Part shown: piece after piece, positions 22,118 to 31,149 of the stretch
Numbering within the stretch: position 1 is the first letter of the stretch
How the letters are laid out: each line of letters opens with the position of its first letter
DNA from: Mastigamoeba balamuthi
Lineage: Eukaryota; Evosea; Mastigamoebida; Mastigamoebidae
Assembly: GCA_902651635.1 (NCBI GenBank)
Contig: CACRSC010000012.1
Span: forward strand, 62,001-126,000
DNA length: 64,000 bases
Reading direction: 5' to 3'
The notes under the pieces: model-generated
Told to the model about the DNA's origin: nothing
Databases searched by the model: none
Seen by the model: the letters and a program-made list of their open reading frames with translations, nothing else
Translations under genes and position numbers: made by a program

Positions 22118-22609
22118 ATGGAGCACACCAGGGCCCTGGAGGAGGACCAGCTCCGCGAGCTGGCCCACATCGACCGGTTACTCAGCGGACTCGACGGTTC
22201 CGACGAGTCTGGCGGCGGCAGAACCGGCGGCAGCGGCACAGGCACCTCGCCCCAGCAGCCGGAACCGGCGTCAGACGCGCAGAGAGACGTCGACTGGACG
22301 CCCGCGACGGACCTGCTGGAAACCGACGACGCGCTGGTGATAAAGATGGAGCTGCCGGGCATCGTCCGCGACGCGGTCGACGTCGAGGTCGGCGACAGCG
22401 TCGTGACGGTCTCGGGCACGCGCGAGGTGCCGCACACGACGGGGCCGAGCACGGCGGGCAGCCAGCGGCCCTCGGGGAGGTTCGCGCGGTCGTTCAGCGT
22501 CCCCAGGGGCGTCGGGCCCCAGCACGTCTCGGCCTCGCTGCAGCTGGGCGTCCTCGAGCTGCGCGTCGCCAAGCCCGCGCACACGGTCAGGACCATCCCG
22601 ATCCTGTAG
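22118..22609 (+). CDS. Small heat-shock protein (Hsp20), intronless
   Basis: A single exon of 163 residues. After an acidic Gly/Ser-rich N terminus, the alpha-crystallin domain begins at WTPATDLLETDDALVIKMELPG and runs to SLQLGVLELRVAKP. The C terminus RTIPIL contains an I-x-I motif, which in this family docks on a neighbouring subunit. The family normally has this arrangement, so the protein should form oligomers. The ATG at 22118 was chosen because the frame upstream lacks another ATG and the promoter motifs end at 22049. Lack of an intron is common in heat-shock genes, where splicing fails under stress. Confidence 0.92.
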   Translation: MEHTRALEEDQLRELAHIDRLLSGLDGSDESGGGRTGGSGTGTSPQQPEPASDAQRDVDWTPATDLLETDDALVIKMELPGIVRDAVDVEVGDSVVTVSGTREVPHTTGPSTAGSQRPSGRFARSFSVPRGVGPQHVSASLQLGVLELRVAKPAHTVRTIPIL

Positions 22610-22839
22610 CGCTGCGCTCCACAACGCACACGCACGCACACACACACCGCGAGAAACTCACACCGACGGGCACGCCAGAGCGAATCGCGAAATTACAACA
22701 CAGAGCAAATAACTGCAATTGCCGAAAGAAGGAATCGAACCCGCAACACTGGAATTTTTCCGCGCAAAGCAAAGATATTTTGAATCTTGGCTGACTGCGT
22801 TGGGTCTCCGCCTTCGGTCGCACTCCCGCGCCCGCAAAA

Positions 22840-23958
22840 ATGCTGCCCGCTTCCAAGCCCACCGCCGTGCGCGCGCGCCTGCCCCCCACCGCGACCCGCT
22901 CACAGCCCCCTCGGCACAGGCCGAGAAGGAGCTGAAGCACAAGCTGATCTCCATAGTGGAGGAGGACCGCAAGAGCCGCCCGGCCACCGCCCTCGATGCC
23001 GCCCGCCGCGACGCGGAGCAGCGGGCCGAGGCGGAGAAGGCAGCCCTGCAGCGGCCGCCGCAGAGCCAGGCGCCCGCAGGCCCCGCAGCAGAGACGGGGG
23101 CGGGGGCGGGGACGGCTGGGAGGCCGAGGTGGGCGGCGGTCAGGGACGAGGGCGGGAACGTGTGCTGGTACGCCAACGAGGCCACGGGGCAGACGTCGCT
23201 GGTGGACCCCGCGCAGCAGGAGGTGCTCGACGGCGAGTGGGTCTCGCTCGTCGACCCGATGACGCGGTACCCCTACTGGTTCAACGTCGTCAGCGGCGCC
23301 TCTGGGTGGACCAGGCCGTCAGTTTGCCTCCCTGCCCTCCCTGACGCCCGCCACGCGCGGCCCCGCTGACCGCAGCGCCACAGTGGGGAGCAGCAACAGC
23401 AGCCCGCCGAGTCGACGATGGCGGCGCCGAGGAGGGGCGCGGAGCGGGGTGGCGCGGGACCTGTTAGAGCGCACGTGCAGTACATGACGAGCGACGCCTC
23501 GCCGTACCTGTGAGCGCCTGCACTGCTGCACTACTGCACGCTCGTGCAGCTCATACTGAACGTCTGCTGGGGGCCCTTGCGCAGGGCGGGCAACAAGGAG
23601 AAGCCCGGGCCCAGGAGGCTCGAGAGGGAGAGGAGGATGAAGGCGGAGCTCGCACGCAGACAGGGACCCCGCCAGCAGAAGGAGTTCGACCCCGATAAGG
23701 ACATCGACCCCATGGACCCCGCGTTCTACACCGACGCGCCCCTGGGCTCGTGGTCGACAGGCACGCGGCTCTCCTTCCTTCCCGTGCCTCGGGCTCGCCT
23801 GCTCATTTGCTCGTCTGTACGACACAGGGCTGAACGAGGAGGACTCTCCCGCGGCGGACACCACTGCGTCGGGCCCGCTGTTCCAGATGCGCCCGCTGCC
23901 GTCCCCGGGGTCTGTCCTGAGATCACAGGGAAAGAAGCCACCGCCGTCGGCGCAATGA
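22840..23958 (+). CDS. PQBP1: Polyglutamine-binding protein 1 homologue (PQBP1)
   Basis: Exons 22840-22866, 22920-23317, 23384-23509, 23585-23760 and 23828-23958 give 285 residues. A WW domain (RWAAVRDEGGNVCWYANEATG) is followed directly by a second WW-like repeat (GEWVSLVDPMTRYPYWFN). The C terminus is the family hallmark: DPMDPAFYTDAPLGSWSTGL, then ADTTASGPLFQMRPLPSPGSVLR, nearly colinear with the human U5-15kD-binding tail. PQBP1 is a nuclear spliceosome-associated factor. The WSTGL block can only be read in frame if intron 4 starts with a GC donor (23761, GCACGC), strong evidence for a GC-AG intron. It ends 38 bases from the convergent glycerophosphodiesterase gene. Confidence 0.9.
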
Positions 23959-23996
23959 TAAACGTAACAGGCGTTTCTGTGGCTCAGCACTCGGTC

Positions 23997-25908
23997 TCAC
24001 TGGCCAGCGCCGCCGCGCGCCCTGGCGCGGCGGTAAATAATGAAGACGGCTTGGGCTGCAATCGCAACGAGGGCAACCGACTCGACCGAGGCCCAGATCC
24101 ATCGGTACTGCTTCACAGTCAGTACGAACACGGGGCTTTTCAGATCTTTGAGGTCGAGCGACTCTCCCGAAGTCACCGAGTCGACGCCGAGCACCCACAT
24201 CTGCCAAAGACGCGGTGAGAGGGGTGCACCCGGCGACTGGAGAGTACCTGCGAGAACAGCCATCGACTGTTCACCGTGTAGACGTTGACCCACATCCCCA
24301 TCCTCTGGGCTTCGTGCCAGTCGTCCTCGGACATGGTCAGGTGCGAGTTGACGACCTTGCAGCTGTGGTTGGAGAGATAATCGATATCGTTTGGGGGCTC
24401 GTAGTTGCACGCTCGCACAACCCCCGATCGGTCCACCCTCTCGTTCACTGACGCGTTTTCGCTGTAAGGGAGCCACCACACAAGATGCGGCTTTGGACAT
24501 TCGTGCAGCACGACAGCGAGTAACACCTCCTGGTATGTTGCACTGGCAGAGATGGTCAGTAGGTAGCGGCCACTGAAGAGAATGTACTTGAAATCGTTGT
24601 CGGCGTAGCTCAGGTCAAAAATGGAGACCATGTCGTTCGCCTGTGCAATTCGGACCACATCAAGCATGCGTGGTATTCTCTGCGACTTCCATCTCCACTC
24701 ATTGCCTCTTGATGGCCCATCGCAGTACCGCAAGGACCTTTGCTTGGAAGAGGTTTCAAAAGTGCCTGAATGGCCTGCGCGTACCAGCCGTTGGCTTTGA
24801 GCTCTGAGATCTCTCTCCAATACCACTTGGAGGCGAGCTGGTTCTTCCTGCCAGGGAAGATCTTCTCCACGTTTGTTGTTCGTCGCAGGTCCCAATCGTG
24901 CATCAGAAACGGTACTCCTGCCGAAGACATGAGATGTCTGAAGCACACAGCAGCGCACCGTCTTGTGTGAAGGCCACATCCATCTCCAGCCCGTAGATTC
25001 CGCCCTTTGAAGCGGTGAGCTGGGCCGCTATGATGGTGTTCTCTGGCGCAAGGCCAAACTGCACGAGTTTGTGGGCAATGATCTTGGGCTTCGGGGGCAG
25101 CTTGCCACGGATGATAGACGGCCCCTTGCCCTCGATCCACGTGAACGGCGCGGTGAACACAGCGACGTACACGGCCACAGCCAGCAAAGAGGCGCTGGCC
25201 CTCGCCCTCCTCTCCGTGGACCGCAGTATCGCTGTAACCGCCGGGTAGAAGGCACACACGCAGCCCACGACGACCAGCGCGTGCCAGAGCGGGGCCAGGT
25301 GCATCAGCAGCCTCCTTGACGCGCCCCAAGACTGCGGATTGGCCACAGACATCGCGGCCCACGCGACCGCCGCCACGACGCACGACAGGGCAACGCAGAC
25401 CCACGCAGACCTCCAGTGCCGTGCAGACTCCTCGACGCGCTGCCCCTCCTCCTCGGCAGCGCCATCACTTCTGACATCGTTCCCCCGTGTCTGCTGCTGC
25501 CAGGCCTGTGGCCCCTGCGGTGCCTCTGCCTCTGCCTCTGCAGCGCGCTGCCCGCTGTGCCCTGTTGGCTGCGGCTGTGTGTGGGCTGCTGTGTACCCCG
25601 CGCGGTGCCTGCGGAGGCAACGGGCCGCAAACGGCGCGGACACAAGGCACGCGCACGCGGCGGTCAGGCAGAAGAGGATGCACACGACGAGCAGGGCCAC
25701 GTCGAGGTTGCTGTTGGGCACCGGGGAGCTGAGTGCTGGCGACCGGTGCCACAGTGTGCGGGGAAAGGGAGGGCGGGGACCGTATGTGCAGGATGTTGTA
25801 GATGACTGCGGAGATGTCGCACCAGCACTCGACCAGCGTGACCCACGAAACCATGGTGGCTGCGACGAAGAGCGTGCCCGCCACCAGCACCAACGTCGAC
25901 AGTCTCAT
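23997..25908 (-). CDS. GDE2-type membrane glycerophosphodiester phosphodiesterase
   Basis: Exons 25908-25781, 25728-24959, then 24917 downward with one unresolved junction near 24700-24760, a further exon to 24248, and 24200-23997; roughly 550 residues. Several hydrophobic segments come first, then the catalytic domain: IIAHKLVQFGLAPENT, GLEMDVAFTQDGVPFLMHD and LRRTTNVEKIFPG, and it ends VNVYTVNSRWLF and GVDSVTS before a last membrane helix. This order of membrane segments with an outward-facing GDPD domain matches animal GDE2/GDE3, which release glycerol-linked lipids and cut GPI anchors. The usual HR of the first motif reads HK here. The unresolved junction would need a 32-base intron or an unusual donor; a frameshift is possible. 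Confidence 0.8.
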
Positions 25909-26112
25909 TGTTGCGGCTGGGATTAGCGAGAGTAGATTTGCGTATCTTCCCGAAGTGCGGGGACACGCGTCTCCCCCTCCCCCAGTCACACAGTCACAGA
26001 GATTCAAGCCTGTGGAAACAGCATCTCTAGTCGATGCGGAGCCGCACGAGCTTCGCCAGGGAGTGGCCATGCCATAGGCCTACATATCAATCCGGTGCTT
26101 CACTCGATAGCT

Positions 26113-27482
26113 TTACGATGCGGGAAGATACTCGCAGATGGACAGGACAACGTCCTTGGGCACCCGGGCCATCGGCGACTCGTCTCTGTGCTGGCAGAGC
26201 AGCAGCGTTTCTACCCGGCGCCTGGTGCTCAGCGGCAGGAACTTGTGGTCGCGTCGGTTCCAGTATATCTGAGCCAGAGCCTGTGAGCGGCTGACCGAAC
26301 TCGTAGCACTTTTCCGCACGTGTGCTGACGGAGCGGCCTCGGACATCCGGTATATGCTTAGCGAAGTCTCGCTGTACGACCCAGCTGCGATGAGTCGGGT
26401 GTCCTTGCTGATGCTCAGCCCAGAGCACTGGGAGGGCGGGTGAGAGGCAGCCGGCGGCGGGGTGGCCAACATGCTTGTGCTTGATCCGCGAGAGCTGCTT
26501 GCGGTCGCTCGCCCTCCAGAACGCGATGCTGTCATCAAACGACCCCGTGGCCAAGTACAGCCCGTTTAGCGTGAACGCCAACGCCATCGTCTGCCCAGAC
26601 TCATCCTGAGATGGGGCGAGTCGTGGCGCTGAAGCGCACCGCCCCGCTGTTGAACACCGATCCTCGGTACTCGCCGGTGTTGCGGTCCCAAAACACGCAC
26701 TCCCCATCCTCACCCACGCTGGCAAGCAGCTCCCCACCTGGCTGGAACTCGCATCTCCTGACCTGCGCAGTCAGGGACGGTCAGAGAAGTGGAAGGGGCA
26801 GAGCAGCGAGGACCCATTTCGCGTGGTGCTTCATCTCGTGCAGCAGGGCACCCGAGCTCGCGTCGAACAGGCGGACCCTGGTGTCGTGCGACCCCGTGGC
26901 CACCGCCGAGCCGTCGCACGAGAACCTCGTGCCCATGACCTCGCCGTTGTGGCCCTCGAGCCGCGCCCTCCTGAGGCCCGTGGACACGTCCCACAGCGAG
27001 GCGTCCATGTCGTCCGACCCCGAGACCACCGAGCGGCCGTCGGGCGACCACGCGCACGACCACACGGGGCCCTTACGCGGCAGGAGGGCCCTGACGACGC
27101 CCCCGGTGCGCAGGTCCCAGACGGCCAGCGTGCAGTCGTACGAGGCGGTCAGGGCGAGGGCCCCGCAGGGCGACAGCGCGCAGTCCCGCACGTAGCTCGT
27201 GTGGCCCGCGAGGGTCACGACAGGCGCAGACGTCTGCACGTCCCACAGGTGCGCGATGGCGCCCACCGTGCCGGTGAGGACTCGCGTGCTGTCGTCGGTG
27301 AAGCAGCAGCACCGCACCTGCCCAGGAGGAGTGGTGGCTGGCCGGTTAGGGGGACAGCGACTGTGCCACCTCAGGCGGGGGAGACAAGGGAGGGCAGGCA
27401 CGTTTGCATCGTGCTCCAGCCGAGCCACATTCTCCGGCTGGAGAAAGGGCAGCTCGGTGTCCGCTGCCCAGCCTGCGGACAT
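26113..27482 (-). CDS. WD40 repeat protein with SOCS-box-like C terminus
   Basis: Exons 27482-27402, 27317-26814, 26762-26640, 26590-26471 and 26427-26113 give 380 residues. Six or seven WD repeats fill residues 20-300, for example HTSYVRDCALSPCGALALTASYDCTLAVWDL and DGRSVVSGSDDMDASLWDV. The last 70 residues contain WNRRDHKFLPLSTRRRVETLLLC and RVPKDVVLSICEYL, a pattern resembling a SOCS box or F-box-like adaptor that would recruit a cullin ubiquitin ligase; similarity is to the pattern, not to one known protein. The first intron (84 bases) is open and in frame, but removing it restores a WD repeat. The gene shares a 95-base divergent promoter with the methyltransferase gene. Confidence 0.75.
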
Positions 27483-27529
27483 GGGGTTGGTCTTGGTTTT
27501 GATTTCAGAGGGGGGAGATTGCTGATTGC

Positions 27530-27552
27530 GATATCTGAGCTCCAGTATCTGG
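27530..27552. promoter_or_regulatory. Paired ATATCTG / GTATCTG motifs in a divergent promoter
   Basis: GATATCTGAG (27530-27539) and CAGTATCTGGG (27543-27553) lie between the divergent WD40 (27482) and methyltransferase (27578) starts, only 95 bases apart. Same core as in other promoters of the window. Confidence 0.45.
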
Positions 27553-27577
27553 GCTCTATTATTAGAACCAAGGCCGT

Positions 27578-28446
27578 ATGTCCGTGATCGGAGACGAGTC
27601 CGTCCTCGGGGACGAGGCGCCTGTGCCCGAGGGAGAGCCGTACGGGACGGTCGAGTACTGGAACACGCGGTACAAGACCGACCCCGCCCCCTTCGACTGG
27701 CTGCAGCGCCTCGACGGCCTGCGCAACGTCATCAAGGACAACGTCCGCCCCACAGACGCCATCCTGCACGTCGGCTTCGGCACATCCCGCCTGACAGAAG
27801 GCACTGCACACCATCCCGCGCACACACACCCCCCTCGACTGACGCCCAGCACGCCTGCACACGAGGGCAGAGCTGCTGGCCGCGGGGTACACCAACATCA
27901 CCAACGTGGACTGGAGCCCTGTGGCCACGGAGATCATGCAGAAGCGCCACAGTGACACCCCGCGGATCCGCTGGCTCACGATGGACGTTTGCCGTGCGTC
28001 TCGCCCCCCGCCTGAGCAACCGCAGCGACTCACGGAGACCTCGACCCTGATCAGAACTGAACTTCCCCAACCCCAACACGTCGTTCGACGTCATCATCGA
28101 GAAGGGGACGCTCGACTGCCTGGCGTGCGGACCCGAGAGCGGCACCAGGATGGCGGCGGCGCTGGCTGCGATATGCCGCCTGCTGCGCCGCCCCAACGGC
28201 AAGTTCATCAGCGTGTCGTGGTCGCGGCCGTCGGTCCGCACGGCCATCCTGGCGGCAGAGGCCAAGACGCTGGGGTGGAAGCTGCTCTCGGTGCACGACA
28301 TCCCCAAGCCGGTGGTCGCCGCGGCCAAGCCGCTGATCGTCGGCGAGTCGCTCGAGGAGTCGGCCGCAGCGTCGCGGGCCGCCTCCTCCGAGGTCGACTC
28401 GAAGCACCACGTCTACGTAATGGCCGTGGAGCCTCCGCCATCGTGA
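27578..28446 (+). CDS. EEF1AKMT4: EEF1AKMT4-like SAM-dependent methyltransferase
   Basis: Exons 27578-27800, 27871-27993 and 28055-28446 give 245 residues. YWNTRYKTDPAPFDWLQ at the start, RIRWLTMDV and FDVIIEKGTLDCL follow the EEF1AKMT4/METTL13 family closely. That family methylates lysines of translation elongation factor eEF1A. The SAM-binding motif I reads HVGFGTS where the family usually has LGCGNS, so Phe replaces Cys. Intron 1 must start at GC (27801, GCACTG): no GT occurs before the in-frame stop, and splicing there gives SRLTEELLAAGYTNIT, matching the family. The substrate is inferred from family only. Confidence 0.83.
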
Positions 28447-28566
28447 GAACCGTTACTGGCACGGTCGAGTGGAAGGGACTGAATCACGGGAGATGAAGAG
28501 GATGACATTGTTGTTTTTCTGAAAGATGGAACCTGCTTCACTGAGAGCACCCCGGATTGAAGAGAT

Positions 28567-28590
28567 AACAATATCTGCACAGATATTGTT
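28567..28590. promoter_or_regulatory. Perfect 24-base palindrome with ATATCTG half-sites
   Basis: Two 11-base arms, AACAATATCTG and CAGATATTGTT, flank a CA spacer, ending 48 bases before the GTF2H5 ATG. The half-site is the ATATCTG core seen upstream of other genes, here in symmetric form, which suggests binding by a dimeric factor. Confidence 0.55.
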
Positions 28591-28638
28591 TGGCCAAGAG
28601 CCCGCGCGCGCTGCGCTATTGGTCCCCAGAAGACCAAG

Positions 28639-28953
28639 ATGTCGCTCGCTGTGGTGTCGAACGGGAGTCTTCTCACGTGCAAGTAAGTGTCCTCGTCCCT
28701 GCGTCTCGTCTGCGCGCTCTGATCGCCGGGTGCGCGCAGGGAGCCCAGCATGAAGGCGTTCCTGATCAAGCTGCTGTCGGACCGCGGCATCAAGTTCGAG
28801 GAGCTCGACTCCATGCACTTTTTCGTGCCCAACACCAAGCCCGGCGACGAGCAGCTGCAGGCGCTTATCGACGCGGAGCTCGACCGCTTTTACAGCTCGG
28901 TCGTGTACGTCCGCGACGACCTGCAGGCCAGCAAGAAGGGCCGCAAGTTCTAG
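28639..28953 (+). CDS. GTF2H5: TFIIH subunit 5 (GTF2H5/Tfb5/TTDA)
   Basis: Exons 28639-28682 and 28740-28953 give 85 residues, near the normal 71. The pattern SNGSLLTCKEPSMKAFLIKLL followed by FEELDSMHFFV matches Tfb5, where a short strand, an MK-F-L helix and a D-x-H-x-FV strand form the whole protein. Tfb5 stabilises p52 and the core of TFIIH, used in transcription initiation and nucleotide excision repair. A basic tail (SKKGRKF) is extra. The intron (28683-28739) has a standard GTAAGT donor and splices between TC and K. Confidence 0.87.
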
Positions 28954-29286
28954 ACTACCGGAACACTGCGTGCAGGACGTCTTTATTTGGCCATCATGCC
29001 TTGTCCTGTTGTCGTCGGATATACAGGGGAGGGAGCGCGCGAACAAGTAGAGCTCTCGTAGTCTGCGATGCGCCGGCAGTGCCTCGTGACCATATCGCCG
29101 GCTGCAGGGCAGTTGCCCGCTTCGTTTATGTGCGAAGCTATAGGGCGTGCTCTCACGGAGCCAGCGCAATAAGCAGCAGGACAACCAGCCGCAGCTGCCA
29201 GGGGTTATCGGTGCATCATTGTTGCCCTTTTGCTATTGATGGTTGATCACATACAGACAAACACCACCACCCCCTCGCGGCTGCGC
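28954..29286. other. Tail-to-tail intergenic, GTF2H5 / esterase
   Basis: Both flanking genes end here. No gene, RNA or repeat is visible. Confidence 0.45.
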
Positions 29287-30400
29287 TCAGGCCAGCAAAA
29301 GCAGGCCCAGCGTCGCTGCGAGCACGTGAGACACCACGCTGCCCAGGGAAGAGCCTGCCGACGGGTTCCACTCCTCGGAGACGTCGTCGTGCACCGACTT
29401 GTGCGACTCGGACTTGGGTGACTTGTGAGACGACGCCTTGTGCGACTCGGACTTGGGCGACTCGGACTTGTGCGAAGACGCCTTGTGCGAGGACGCCTTG
29501 TGCGACTCCGACTTGGGCGACACCGAGGACTTGGAGTCGTGGCCCGAGAGCGTGTGCCTCTTGAAGAACGCCCAGATGTAATCCTCCGAGCCCGTCAGCC
29601 ACCAGTGGCCCTGCCCGTCGACGACGCAGACGTTGGTCTCGAGGCCCGCGCCCGTGCACGTTGAGTACTTGCACTGAACCGTTGCCCAGCCGATCTTCTT
29701 AGTCTCCTTCTTGGCCCCCTGCGCGCCGCAGCCATTGTGCTGCGCCCACCACTGGAAGCACTGGTCCGCGTTGCCGTTGGCCGGGTTCCCGATGTTGTCC
29801 GCCGATCCCGCCCAGTACCAGACCGGCGCCTTGTTGTTGCACGTGCCCAGGTTCCCCCCGAACTTCGAGAACCCAGATGGGGCTGATTGTCCACATTTTG
29901 TTCAGTAAAACGAAGAAAACGCGGCATCCGAACTTACCAAACGCGGCGAAGACCCCGGGGAGCCTGCACGCTGTCGTGAATGACATCCAGGCACCCAGTG
30001 AGAAGCCGCTGAGGTACGTGCGCTGCGGGTCGCCGCAGCCCCTGCCCTGCAGGTTCTGTGCCGTGGCCTTGAGGAGGTCGAGGTCCTCGTTGCCGTACGT
30101 GTCCCAGAACCTGTTGGTGCCCTCGGGCATCGCCACAATGTAGCCGCCGCCCTCCTTCTCGGCAACGGTGTGGAACGCGTTGTTCTTGAAGTCCTCGGGG
30201 GCCATGTTCATGCCGTGCAGGTGAATCCACAGCGAGGGCTTGCGGAACTCAGACTTGCGCTGAGGCCGGTAGACGAGCACGCGGCGGTTCTTGTTGTGGT
30301 TCTGAATGTAGATATTGGACCACCCAGTGGGCAGGTTGCAGTCAGCCAGCACACAGAGTGCGAGTCCCAGCAGGGCTGCGATAACGAGTCCGGTCTTCAT
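29287..30400 (-). CDS. Secreted, probably GPI-anchored CE1-type esterase
   Basis: Exons 30400-29938 and 29882-29287 give 352 residues. A signal peptide (MKTGLVIAALLGLALCVLA) precedes an alpha/beta-hydrolase: oxyanion block LWIHLHGMNM, nucleophile GFSLG (YLSGFSLGAW), and GQGHWWLTG with the likely catalytic His. The order matches bacterial polyhydroxybutyrate depolymerases and feruloyl or acetyl xylan esterases. A Ser/His/Lys region of short repeats (SHKA, SPKSE) comes next, then a hydrophobic end (VVSHVLAATLGLLLLA) typical of a GPI signal. So the enzyme is probably displayed on the surface on a repeat stalk and may act on plant polymers or storage polyesters. A bacterial origin is possible. 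Confidence 0.78.
29377..29523 (-). repeat. Degenerate SHKA/SPKSE-coding repeat
   Basis: Tandem degenerate repeats with a unit of about 15-24 bases inside the esterase gene encode the Ser/His/Lys-rich stalk. Units vary in order, consistent with slippage. Confidence 0.7.
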
Positions 30401-31149
30401 GCTATTCTTTGTGTTTGTCTCGGACTGAATAAAAAAAAAGTGAGGCGTTGAGGGCCGTTGGGATGACAAGAACGCCCCTGGTATGCCCATCTGGGGCGTA
30501 CATCAACGCTTTTTGCCAGCAAATGGTGCAGGGAAGATCATATCAATTTGCAGTGTGCACAACGGCAAAATACAAGTCTTCAGTATCCCGTGAACTGAAC
30601 AACGGTAATAACTGATTGTCCAACGTCTAAGCAGAGAGTTTTTCTTTCCTAGTGCGCACCTATCTCTTGGTGTTCATTCCGAGATGTGAGGGGTTGAGGG
30701 TGCACAAGGGAAACCCGGTAGGCGTCACAGGTTGTATCCTTTTGTGCAGGCGAGGCTATCTAGGGGCGTGGAGGGCCTAGATGCAGGCCCCTTCTGTTCT
30801 CCCCCAGGTAACAGTTGGGAGAGTGGTTCACAAATACGGGGCTGCTGTAAGAAGCGTGGAGTACGGGCGGAGTGCTTCATGGTGACCTGTGGGCTCGTCT
30901 ACATTGTTGTATCCTCTTGCGCAGCCACCAGAAAGGCTCTACCGCCGGGCAGGCAAAGCTTGGTGTCGGTGTAAGCGTTTAAATACACGGGGGCGGGGGC
31001 GGGGGGAGGGGGTTGGGAAATACTCAGGGGTGGGCGGGCACCCCTTTCCTCACAGGAAGAACCCCTCCTGTCAATTTTGTCGGCCTGGAATTTCGTCACC
31101 TATTTCGTCATCAAGATATCAAAGATCTTTGCGTGCATTCCCTCAACAA
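30401..31149. other. Long divergent intergenic, esterase / PB1 protein
   Basis: No gene is supported in these 750 bases. A 19-base near-repeat occurs at 30731-30749 and 30906-30924. GATATC (31115-31120) lies 30 bases before the PB1-protein ATG. Confidence 0.5.

Noticed and set aside
22715-22820. tRNA-like sequence on the minus strand (GGTTCGATTCC box) upstream of PQBP1
   Set aside because: A partial acceptor pairing exists, but the anticodon loop lacks U33 and the D-arm and T-stem pair poorly.
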